Part shown: positions 37,061 to 48,067 of the stretch, piece by piece
Position numbering within the stretch: position 1 is the first letter of the stretch
Layout: every line of letters begins with the position of its first letter
Source: Parasponia andersonii
Lineage: Eukaryota; Streptophyta; Magnoliopsida; Rosales; Cannabaceae
Assembly: GCA_002914805.1 (NCBI GenBank)
Contig: JXTB01000110.1
Location: 686,065-750,064 of the forward strand
DNA: 64,000 nucleotides
Reading direction: 5' to 3'
Notes under the pieces: model-generated
Told to the model about the DNA's origin: nothing
Database searches by the model: none
The model's input: the letters and a program-made list of their open reading frames with translations, nothing else
Program-made: the position numbers and the translations under genes

Positions 37061-38691
37061 ACATGACACACAGGAAAAATGTACTGGATTCTGCTGTCAT
37101 TGGTCCCCTGGTTGAGATTTTAAAAACCCCCACCCCAAACTTACAGAGGAAAGCTGCGTCCATTCTTGAATTCATTGCAATTACTAACCCAGCTATGGAC
37201 ATGGTTATTTCAGTGGATATTGAATCTGGTCTGGATGCTATTTTCCAGCAAAACGTTCTGAAAGGTAAAGCAACATTTCGCTCTTAACTCTTGGTTTTTG
37301 TAAATTGTTTTGTTTCATCTATGTACTATTAATGACTTCTTTCCCTCTTGAAGAATTAATTGGGAAAGTAGAAACTTGGTTTTCCAACATCCTTTGCTTT
37401 ATATCTTCCGTTCTGATGCTCTATATGATTGGTTTTCTGAACTATTATAAAATCAGTAAACCAGTACTCTAATTGAAGCTACTTTCATTGTCAATTGATG
37501 CTTGCGATTTAATGGGCTACTTCATATGTCGTGATCCTATATTTTGATTGGGTAATATTAAAACTCTATTTGCAGTTTCTCTGGATTGATTATTTTTTTA
37601 CTCAATAGATTGCTTAATCTTCAGTCAATTGTTACATTTATATTTGACATCACTTATCTAATGCTATTTCCTTTAAATATCTTCTAGAAAACTTAATTTC
37701 AATCTTTTTGTTCCTCTGGTTGTTGGTTTTTTATATTAGTCAATAATAGATGCCTCGAATGTTGATGCACGGTCCATAGGAAATTGATGAGTGAAGTTTT
37801 AAAACAAATGACCTTTCCTTTTAGGGTCCTGTTTTCTAACTTCAATTTTTTTTCCCCCCCTTCGAGCTACTAGTAATCTTTTTGCGGTGTGTGTTTCTTT
37901 CTGCTTCTTTGGAGCTTTTAATTTTTCCAATTTCATGCTCCTTTGACCCTTTCTCTGTAAGGTTGGAGGTTTGTTTTGTCTTTGGTAGGAAGCAAGAGTT
38001 ATCGTAGGCTTGTATTCAGATGTTTGATTTCTTGTCTAAACTAACTTTTACAGACAAGGATTCTGATTTAGAAGGAAAGGAGCCAGAGAGATATGCTCTC
38101 GAAGTCGAAGAAGCAGGCCTTGCCATTTCTGCGGCCTCTCGCTTGCTAACAAAACTGCTTGATTCCCAGCAATTTTGCCGCAACATAGATGCCAGCCATT
38201 TCACCAAGCTGCTGCGCGATATCCTTAAGTCTAGTATTCCTCTCCACTGCAAAGATTGGATTGCTGCTTGCTTAGTCAAACTCAGCTCTCTGTCTGGTCC
38301 CAAACCAAACCTTGAGGACCCTATCAACATGGAGATAACCCTTTATGAGACGATTCCAAGACTCATAGAGCAACTCAAAACATCATCTTCTCTGAAAACA
38401 AAAGAAGCCGCAGTTGTAGAACTCAACAGAATAATCTCTGAAGGTGTTGTTGATTCCACCCAAGCTGTTGCTTCTGAGGGAGGGATATTTGCTTTGGTGA
38501 AGCTGATCGAAGAAGGGAGCGAGAGGGCTGTCGAAGCAGGCTTGGCAATACTGTATAATCTGAGCATGGACAGTGAGAACCATATGGAAATTATAGCTGC
38601 CGGAGCTGTGCTGGTATTGAGGAGGATTGTTCTGTCACAGAGACCTCAGTGGACTCGGGCACTTCATGTGCTGAGGACATTACCTACATGA
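32015..38691 (+). CDS. armadillo-repeat (ARM) superfamily protein, At1g23180-like
   Basis: Nine exons: 32015-32287, 33151-33495, 33585-33800, 34017-34663, 35385-35481, 35574-35627, 35708-35826, 37074-37264, 38054-38691. They give 859 residues, all junctions in frame with GT-AG. The first 90 residues are basic and Ser/Arg-rich (VPRRRRRPKVV), consistent with an organelle, perhaps chloroplast, targeting peptide. Then come ARM-type helices: AIEEITGLLSRPSLTPEV, SLCTLWNLSVDEKIGV, VKEAAGGILANLALC, and again near the C-terminus (EAGLAILYNLS). ARM arrays are protein-binding scaffolds; no enzyme motif is present and the exact role is unknown. From memory, Arabidopsis At1g23180 is the homologue and neighbours the TMEM214-like paralogue At1g23170, in line with the order here. 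Intron 7 (35827-37073) contains two (AT)n runs. An ambiguous base at 32455 is in intron 1. Confidence 0.88.
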
Positions 38692-40630
38692 AGAGACTCA
38701 CTGTGGACATACTTGAATATACACATAAAATAAATGAACTGAGAGAGTGCAAAAATATCGTAGCCTTTGTTATTTTAAAAAAAGGCATCATTTTTTATAT
38801 TCCTAGAACCAGTTGAACAAGTTATTGATCAGACAGACATGTTTCCCTTTCGAGTTGTATGAAAGGGAACGCAAGTTCACCTTAGTAAGCTTTAAACGAG
38901 TTTATACTCGAAGAAGGCTTCTATCAGTTTTGTTATGCATCTCCAATGGGTATGCCAAATCACATGTCAATATTAAATTTTAGCGTTTGGGCCAAAAATT
39001 GATCTCAGATGGCATGTTTACTTGCATCGTATTCACATTATATAATACAACATTTACCAATTCGTAATCAAATAAATCATAAAGAGAACGAATAGAAAAA
39101 GGATGGAAGGAATAAGACACAATAAATGGAAAGCACTATAATTATTTCTAATTAGTATATAAATACTTGAAAGAAAAATACTTTTCCTTTTCTCATTCAC
39201 TTTTCTCTCGATTATGGATTAGTAACTATGCCATGTATTAAATTATTTGTAATTAAATGAAAATTTAATGCTTAATATTATTATCAGTCACATTTAACTT
39301 GTCGACACCGTTTTTGTACCTTTTTTTTTTTTTTTTTCAATTATAAGGGTGGGGAGTTAATTTTAATACTTTTAGTCCAAAAATCTAGTTTTGACATAGA
39401 TAGTAAAAGTATAATTTTGTCTTTTCAAAAATTTTAAGAGGGATGCTAGATCTACTATTTTTATTTTTAGTGAGTTCACATATGAAAGAGACGTAAGATT
39501 ATAAAAGAGTAATCTTATAACATTTCTTAGATCTCAACTACAATTCAATTTTGTTGCCTCAAAATTGGTAAAGTTAGACTTACTTTGCCCTTAAAAAAAA
39601 CATGGAAGGCAGCAAAAGTGCATCAACTGTTTTTGAATTCAAGGAAGTGATGGATGCAAATGGCTTGAAAAAAAAAAACCTCAGAAAAAGAAAAAATCTC
39701 AGCAAGTTAGTGGTTAAAAAGCCAATTTTAGTAAAAAGTGATCATAGTTTTCTATATTTTGGAACAAAGGCTCCGTTTGAGATTGCTTCTAGAAATTTCT
39801 TTTATTTTTTAAAAGCAGTTAAAGAAAAAAAAAAAATGGAAAGAGAGATGTATTGGTAAATTTTTGCTTTTGCTTAGCAGATTTTGAAAATCACAGTATA
39901 ACTGTTATTTTACGCAAAATTTTAAAAAGTAACATAAAGGTTATTTCGCTTTTCAAATTTGATTCCGTTTTCATAATATAAATTGTCATTTCATAGTACA
40001 CATAATTTATAGTTTATTTAAATACTTTATTGTTGTTTTTAAAAATGAATTTGTAAATTAAATTTACTAAAAATTTATATGGGTTAGTTTTCAATAGGTA
40101 TTTTTATTTTTACTCTATGGACGAGTAAGTTTGACTAATTTGAAAATAAACCTATAATAACAAATCGTCTCATTCAATATATTAATTTCTACTTCTTTTT
40201 TATTTATTGCCTTTTTGAAAATTTAATTTAAAGTTTAATTTTTTAATTACCTTTAATTTAAAACTATATGTATTATTGTATCTTCAATATTTCATAAAAT
40301 TTCTTTTTTATTGTACAAAACGTAAAATCCAAGATAGCATAATTTTCATATTATGAATAAGTTGTTTTCTTAAATAACAAAAAATGAATAAAGCAACTAC
40401 ATTAAAAAATAATTTGTTTTAAAAAAAAATTATGCGTGAAATAGTTTAAAATTTGTACATCTTTTGTTTTTCTTTTTCAACGAATGAGATAGTTGAGAGT
40501 GATTTGAGATTATTAAGTATTTTTTACTAATTTTAATTTTTTATAAAAAAATAAAAAAATTGGCCAACTCATTAAATTACTCTTTTTTTTNAATTGATTG
40601 CCCAAATTAGAGCACCGGTAAAAATAAAAA

Positions 40631-40661
<31 letters not shown>

Positions 40662-40898
40662 TTTTATGACGGCTGCTACAATAGGAATATGGCCTGTAGC
40701 ACTACAAGAATAGTGGCCATTTATAAAAGTGAATTATATGGGAGTAAAGTACATAATTGGCAAAAATCAAGGAATTTGTTATGTCAATTGGTGAGATATT
40801 TTATTTTGCTTTAGAAGTATTGGTAGTAGTGTATACTTACTAGCTTTATCCATAGATGGATATTTAGTTTTGTTGGTATCAGTAAGAGACGTACCGCC
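38692..40898. other. intergenic DNA upstream of CRR3
   Basis: It is very AT-rich. A possible small inverted-repeat element lies at 39008-39235, with GGCATGTTTACT at the left and the complement of GGCATAGTTACT at the right. An (AT)n run occurs at about 40636-40661 and a single N at 40591. An 85-codon open frame at 39602-39859 is Lys-rich with no recognisable domain and is not called. Confidence 0.5.
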
Positions 40899-42279
40899 AT
40901 GGCATTGGCTGCTTCCTTGTGTTGCTCCCCCATTTACATGACCAGAAATCTCCCAAACACCACCAACGGAAATGGCTCTGGCTCTGGCTCTGTCTCACCA
41001 CCGCCTCTCCAAACCCACACTCTCAAAATGAGAGTCAAATCTCCCTCTCCCACTGCACCACCAGACGATGCCCCCTTGACGACTCAGAAGAAGCCTCACC
41101 GTCGCCATGCCCCAAACCCAAGGCAGCCCTCAGTCATCGAAATCGAGCGTGCTATCGGCGCTGGAAGGTTCCGCGATGCCGATCCTAGGCATGCTCCTTT
41201 CTTCCTTCTCAATTAATTTTCAAATTTCTTTTGTATATATATATATATAAATATAAATGATTTGTTTTAGGGATTTTGACGAAGAAGAAGATGCAAAATT
41301 CGATATTTCAACGCTGAATTTTCCGGGAAAATTCGAAATGCCATTGCAGAAAAAGATTCGAGAGAGCAGCGAGTGGGTCACTGATCGAACCGAGAGAGCA
41401 ATTCGTTTGTCCGGTACTTTCTTTTTTTTTTTTTTTCCTTTTTTCTTTCTTAGCATGGCAGATTTTGTTTTTATTATTTAATAAAGATAACAAACCAAAT
41501 AATAATGAAAGTGGATGATTGGGTTTATGTCTTAAAAAAAAAAATCATACCTTTTTCTTTTTATTTTTTTTATTTTTTTTATTTTTTTTATGATTATTGT
41601 TATTTCTCAAATAGCCGTGAAAAGTGATTGGATTCTAATTTTGTGCCAATCACTTCTAAAATTGTTAGAGTAAGTCCCAAATTTTATTTTATTCTAACAT
41701 AAATTAGGCAGGTTTATTAAACACTAGTTTTAAGTGTAACTGAACTGATTTCGTAATCGAAATCACGAGTTGTAAAAGTAATCCCAAAAATGACCTAACG
41801 TCTTTATTCCTTACCGTGGCTAATTATTGCATGATTTTATTTATTATGAAAGTAGTGCAACCTTTCATGTTTAAGGTAACTGTAGTTCAAAAAGTAACGC
41901 GCATGACTTTCACTACATGCTCTATTCTCACTAATCTATTCCTCTGTTTTTTGTTTTGTTTGTTTTTTTTTTTTTTTTCATAGAACTTGAACGGGCCTAA
42001 AGTTGTAATTCATGGGTGAATAGTCATATCACTACCGATTTTCATGATCTGTCTGTGTTTCTAATTAATGACTATCTTCTGTTCATTATTATAACTTCTT
42101 TGGAACATTAGAACTGTTATATATACTTATTTGACTTGTTATTTATCTTTGCAGGCAAAAAGATTCTAATGATCACTATTATGTGGATACTACCAATTTG
42201 GACTTTCTCACTTCTGGTTGCCTCTGGGTTCATCAAGTTACCCTTCAGCAACCAGTTTCTTGATCATCTGATCACGTGA
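40899..42279 (+). CDS. CRR3: CRR3, chloroplast NDH complex-associated protein
   Basis: Three exons: 40899-41188, 41271-41413, 42155-42279, giving 185 residues. The N-terminal 50 or so residues are Ser/Pro-rich and form a likely transit peptide. The core has PSVIEIERAIGAG, then FEMPLQKKIRESSEW, then a single C-terminal membrane segment (about residues 148-171, ILMITIMWILPIWTFSLL) followed by IKLPFSNQFLDHLI. This matches CHLORORESPIRATORY REDUCTION 3 (Arabidopsis At2g01590, about 174 residues), needed for accumulation of the thylakoid NDH complex. Intron 1 appears to use a GC donor (CCTAG|GCATGC). A GT donor 22 bases upstream would delete a conserved-looking FRDADP segment. It is flanked downstream by a clathrin adaptor gene, as in Arabidopsis. 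Confidence 0.87.
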
Positions 42280-45200
42280 ATTTATGCCCCTAGGTCATAT
42301 ATAGGTATCATCAATTCAAATAGTTAAGTTTCAAGAATACTTTAGTGCAGATTTGCTAAATTACGATGCAAATATGCATCAGAAGTTGATCATGATCAGG
42401 TTTTTGTCACAGTGTACAGAATCATATTTGTATATTTACCTATGAACTGTTTATTCCAAGTTAAGCCACAAGTTCTTCTTCTTCCTTTTTTATTTTTATT
42501 TTTTTCTTTACTTAAGTTTTTTAGTTTTGCTATGCTGAAAATGGATTCCTCTTCATAAATCAATATTAATATCCCAATATTTACATACATTCTGTTATGA
42601 GAATACAGAAAGGTTTTCTAGTCTGTAAGGTTTTCTAGTCTCATCTCATCTGGCAATAATTTTTTATGATGCTTTTACATAAAGTTTTTTATTTATATTC
42701 TTAATAAATAATGCATTTACATTTTTTTCCCCATTTCGGATGCATAAATAAATGATTACCCACGTCAAAGCCAAATAATGCATTTTCATTTTTTTCCCCA
42801 TTTCGGAAGCATAAATAAATGATTACCCAAGTCAAAGCCATGAAGCTGGCACGTTTATTTTGCCGTAATTATAATCAGAATAAATAAAAAGAAAACTAAA
42901 TGAAAATAAAATAAAAAAAATATAAGAATCATTACTTACAGTATGCTATTTATTTAAAATTAATAAGAATGAGAATTATAATCATTAAAATATTATTCAT
43001 TTATTTACTTAATTCAAGAAAAATAACGAGAATGTATTATATTTACTAAATTGTCATTTTAAATGCATGATTTAAAGTAGATAATTTTTTTGAGAACAAA
43101 ATTGTATTTTACAATTTTAATAATTAAAAAAGAGAAAAAAAATGTTTACGGATAATATTACTTAAAGTGTGAGCCCTACGTATTTTCCTAAATTTGTGTG
43201 AGCTCTCTGCATATTTTTCTGTTTACTATATTTTAGTAAATTATTACCTCTCGTATAGCATTCTAGCGAGAATCATTCTCCCATATATTATTCTCATTAC
43301 TCTAAATATGACATAAATGTGGAATGCTACGATCTCTTGCTATGAGTACACTGGCATGATAACAAATATTTGGTCTCTCCACTAAGCGGAAAATACATGA
43401 TCCAATGGTGATCTTATCCGAGAGTAGCAAGTTGAATGATGGCCCTTGTGCCTTCATGACTATGCAAATTAAGCTAGCAATACAAGACTCTATGAATTCT
43501 CTTCGTCAAAATTTTTCTGAGACACAATGGTGATCTTTTCCGAAATAAACTGCATAGAGTTACCATGTGAAATTGCATTGGTAGACCTTTCGAAGCCGGA
43601 TTTAAAGCACCTTATAGTGAAGGCATGCAAAGATTCTCGGAACCTTTAAGTCATCAACCATGATTAGCAGGTAAGAATCCAGAGCCATCAGGATATTTTC
43701 CTTGCCACCTTCCGGAAAAAAAAAAAAAAAAAAAAATGCAGGGCATGCCAACCCTCCCTTTGGGCTATGGAAACAAGAAAATTGGTCTAAATGATGATAC
43801 GGGTTGGGTTGAATACCTCCTCTTAAAAAAACAATTCCGAATTCATTTCCAACAGGTTTGAGTCGGTTTTTGGCGAAAATACAGATCAAGTATGGTACAA
43901 AATTCTTCAAACAGATGCAAAGTACGATTTCAGAAACGACACTCTTTTTTTCTCATAGTTCTCTATGTTTTTCTTGTAGTTTTGTTTTGAAGGCTTATAT
44001 TTTGGCTGTGAGGAAATAGCATGTGAGCTTAAGGAACTAATGGCTGAAGGTCTGAAGATTCAACCAATGGAAGTGTGGAATAAGCTTTTGATGGATGAAC
44101 AGAGTGACAGTTTTCATGGTGTTGTTCAGCCTTTAGTCGTCACCTTCTTTTAGTAGCCTTTGGGTAAGGTCACCGATTAGCAAATGGTGTCCACCCTTTT
44201 TTATTGAAGATGGTGACAACTCTTTAGATGCAGTCCACAATTAATGGGTGATGACTACCTTTCGGGTGTAATCATCACTTATTGAGTAGTGATTTTTTTT
44301 TTTTTTTTGAACGAAGAGTAGTGATTCTTTTATCAGCCAAGGATTTATTTTTTTTTTTAGTTTTTCATTTTTTTTAATGAAACAACTTCGTTATATCTTC
44401 AAAGATTTCGATGCTAAGATAATCTTTGACAACAATCTTGAAGAAAGATTCCGTGGAGGATGTAATAGAGCTTTTTAATAGCTCGTTTTGACTCTTTATT
44501 ATCCAAATTAATAATTAATTCATTGAACAAGATTATACAAACTTTAATCTGTCATGGTAACAATCTTTCTAAATTTCAATAAAAAATGACACAAATGTAG
44601 AGGATATGTACATCACTAACGAAGAGAATACTAAAAGTAACTCAAAACACCACATATTTAAATTTAGATGTACTAAAATAACCATAAATCTAGATTTATG
44701 TAGATAACTATCTTCTTAAATGGAAGGATTATTTAAAACTAAACACAAAAATATGAAAAGAAACAGAGAAAAAGAGAGAGAAAATCTCATTCCGTGGTAG
44801 ATGAATATACATATTAAGAAAAGAGGTGAGAAAGAGTTGTGAAGGAAGTCTACAAGGGAGAAGGCTCGCTATGGAGGAAAAGGGGACAGAGAGCTGGTGT
44901 GTGCTCCTATCTCTACCTTTCTTGTTTTTGGTTTGTTTTGCAAGTTTTAGTGAAGGGATTTTAAATATTAAAAAAAAAAAAAGGAAAATTTCAAGTTCAT
45001 GTTGGAGGTCCTAATAGCACCCATAATTAAACTAGGAACAAGTGTGAAGCTCTTTGATGAAACCAGAACTACGTACTCAGACATTTATTTCAAAGCACTT
45101 GAAACTAACTCGAAATGAGTATCAAATTCGTTTATGTACATTTATTGCTTGTGTTTGATTCCTTTCGCGATGAGAACTTCTCTTTCTTGAGCAATCATCT

Positions 45201-45692
45201 TGAGGAATATTAAGATTCAAGAAACTATGATAACTTTCTTGAGCGATTATAATATCTATTTAATCATAATAATGGTGATTGCAACGTAGATAAATGCTCC
45301 TAAAAATCTCAAGTTAACTTGATATGAGATTAAAAAGATATGGTTAGTACTATTACTTCTGAAACAACTTGTGTTATTATCAAGAATATTAGTGATGTCT
45401 TTATTTTCTATTCTCGTAGATGATTCTCATGACATAAACCTCTCCGAGGGGTTATCCTAAGAAAAGGATCCAAAACCCACCTCCCAAAATATTTTGTGTG
45501 TTCAAATCCATATCCCAACCATCTTCATCAGAAACACGCATATCCTCGTATCTTTTATCAAAATTTACTCACCCCATAATACGGCTTGCCAAATGCTCGA
45601 ATCAGAGTTACTTTTAAAGCAACCAAGACAATAAAATGAGGAAAGTATTTTGCCTTCAAAATTTGACACTTAAAATGAGGGATGGTTAGTCA
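42280..45692. other. intergenic DNA between CRR3 and the retrotransposon
   Basis: It contains a 67-bp tandem duplication (42707-42773, 42774-42840), several A/T homopolymers (43715-43736, 44289-44308) and AT-rich filler. A short coding-like run at about 44020-44115 (LKELMAEGLKIQPMEVWNKL) has no extension on either side and could be a gene relic. No complete gene is visible. Confidence 0.5.
42707..42840. repeat. 67-bp tandem duplication
   Basis: Two adjacent copies differ at only a few bases (CATTTACA/CATTTTCA, GGATGC/GGAAGC, CCACGTC/CCAAGTC). The unit contains CCCCATTTCGGA and AAATGATTACCCA. It is non-coding. Confidence 0.85.
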
Positions 45693-45697
45693 ATAAT

Positions 45698-47617
45698 TGT
45701 CACGACCCAAAACTCAGGTCAGTGGCGGAAGGGGAATTTCACAAATGTAGGAAATTCCTTGATTTATTTGAAAAGTATCAAAAGTTCTAGTTTTTATAAA
45801 AATGGTCTATTTAAATAAAATAATCAGAATTCCATCTCGTGAACCACTCTCACAGTTCGTATACACCATTAAACATAGATCGAATAATTATTTAAAAATG
45901 CGAAATTAAATATAGTTCCAAGTAATATCATCATCCACAACAGAACTCAAATCCCAGAATGGCATACATAAGTTCACAGACAAAATAGAAAGCAGTAAAT
46001 CTTGGTTCAATGCTAATATAAAGCCCAAATAATCCAAACACTAAGACGACAAATTTTTAGCATTACCAAGAGACGAACTGCAATCAAGATGACCTCTTAC
46101 TCCTCTTGATCACCGAGATCGCACTAGACACCACCTGAGGAAGAAGGTAGAGGGGTGAGCAGAAAATGCTCAGTAGGAAAAACAATTACCCGGTCGAAAA
46201 TATTTTAGTGATGGAGAATTCCTGGATGGTTAGATTAGTCCAAAACATACATATATATATATATATAATCAAAACCAGAAATCCATATATATATAAAAGT
46301 AGTGTAATCAAAACCATTCAATCCATATGCACATGACACAAATCAACTCATACCCATGAGCTCTCATCCTCTCATCTATAGAAACCCAGGATGATGGCAC
46401 TAAGTATGCCTAACAGCCTGTATGATACCTAAGCTTATACCTAGAAGGGACACACGTGTGTCGCCTACCAAACCTGGAGGGGCAACCGAATTACCTACGC
46501 CTGCCAAATAGGGAGGTAATAAGAAGTAACAAAACCTCGCGTGAGTTTACAGACTCTCACCGACGGTGGGGCACGTAGTGCCACACTATAAACCTACGAT
46601 GCTAATACGGTGCTCATGTGTGATCTTATAACACGTGCAATACAGAACTGAAGTGTGAAAATAATCGTGCTCGGGTTTTTCAGTAAAATCAGCACACTAG
46701 GTTTTTATAAAAAAATGGGCAGCATAACGACCCTATTTTTAATATACCCAAAATAACCTGCACACAGAAAATTCCTAGGGCAATACAATACGTATACATC
46801 ATACAATCAATTCCCATCACAAATGTTCAAGAAAACCAAAAATCACATTTGTTCTCATATGTTGCAGAAAATAAGTTTTATTAAAAAATGATATAAAACA
46901 GAGGTAATTGAATCCCTACCTCACTCGAATAGCAATGACATGCTATTGAATCCTCAAGGTGTCGTTGACGATCATCCGGAGGGTCAGGAACCAATTCCAA
47001 GCCCTTGATCGTCCTCTTGCGAAAAATTAACTTCTTACTGGAGCTTCAATTCTACAAACGAAACTCTTCGCTGAATTCTTAGCACCCAAAATAGCTAGGT
47101 TAGATATATAACTTGTCCAATTTGGGTCCAGGCCCACACAGGGCCAGTGGCATGCAAATCGAGGCAAATCTCGACCGTCCGATTTCGATTTCCGTGCTGA
47201 TCACCAAACATAGGTAATATATATCAGACTTCTCCATTTTCTGAGTACAATCCAAAAAGAATAACAAAAATGCAATCCAACGGCCGGATCAAAAAGTCAA
47301 ACTTAAATTCAAAATATCTAAAAAAAGGCAACTTTCAATCCGGACAAAATGGGATTGAGATATATATACATTAATGATCCTTGAGACGAGACGAATCCAA
47401 TATGACCGGTTGAAGGTCGAATGGTGGCCGGAATCGTCGCCGGTAGCCAAAAATCCGAAATGGCTCCAACGGCTTCGATGGAGGTTTTCCGGTGAACCAG
47501 TGACCGGCGGCGGCTGGCGAGGGGCAGCTGAGCTTCGGCGCAGCACGAGGAACTTCGCTTGTTGGTGGCGCGGGTGAACGACGGCGGCAGCACTTCCTAC
47601 GGTGGTCGGGCGTCGGC

Positions 47618-47677
<60 letters not shown>

Positions 47678-47924
47678 GGGGGAGAAGAGAGAGAAGAGAG
47701 AGAGAAAGAAAAAGGATAGGGCACGTGGTCCTGTCTTATAGGGCTGTGCAATTTTTTCAAAAATTACGCATAAGTCCCCAAAATTTCAAATCTATTTCAA
47801 ATCAGTCCCCCAAAAATTACAATTTAGTCTTCTGTGCAAAATTTTTGCAAATTAATCCCCCCAATATTTTGTCCAAAAATTGGTAAATTGTCCAAATTAT
47901 CCTCCCAAAATCCGGGTTTTTATA
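45698..47924 (-). repeat. 3' LTR of the chromovirus (left copy)
   Basis: It begins TGTCACGACCCAAAA on the plus strand and ends GGGTTTTTATA, so the expected CA terminus is mutated. It contains an expanded (GA)n at 47621-47673 that is far shorter in the other LTR. The GTAAAAACCCGG sequence on the minus strand marks its start. Confidence 0.9.
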
Positions 47925-48067
47925 AAAGAATTTCATCCTGAAATTCAAAGTACAAGTCAAGGTTTACATCATAGTACAACTTCTGACTGAAAGTCGAACA
48001 AATGAAAGTATCTTTCTTACATCTCCGTTTCGAATTCTGAAGTAGTCTCGTCTTCCTTATGATGTTC

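Noticed and set aside
39602..39859. 85-codon Lys-rich open frame
   Set aside because: It has homopolymer composition, AT-rich context, no domain and no splice partners.
41166..41270. GT donor for CRR3 intron 1 near 41167
   Set aside because: It keeps the frame but deletes the segment between IGAGR and DFDEEE, part of which resembles the family. The GC donor was preferred, without transcript proof.
44826..45014. 62-codon open frame with a hydrophobic middle
   Set aside because: It is short and isolated and ends in an A-run. It is not enough to call a secreted peptide.
47559..47886. Arg/Glu repeat open frames
   Set aside because: They are translations of the GA microsatellite within the LTR, not genes.
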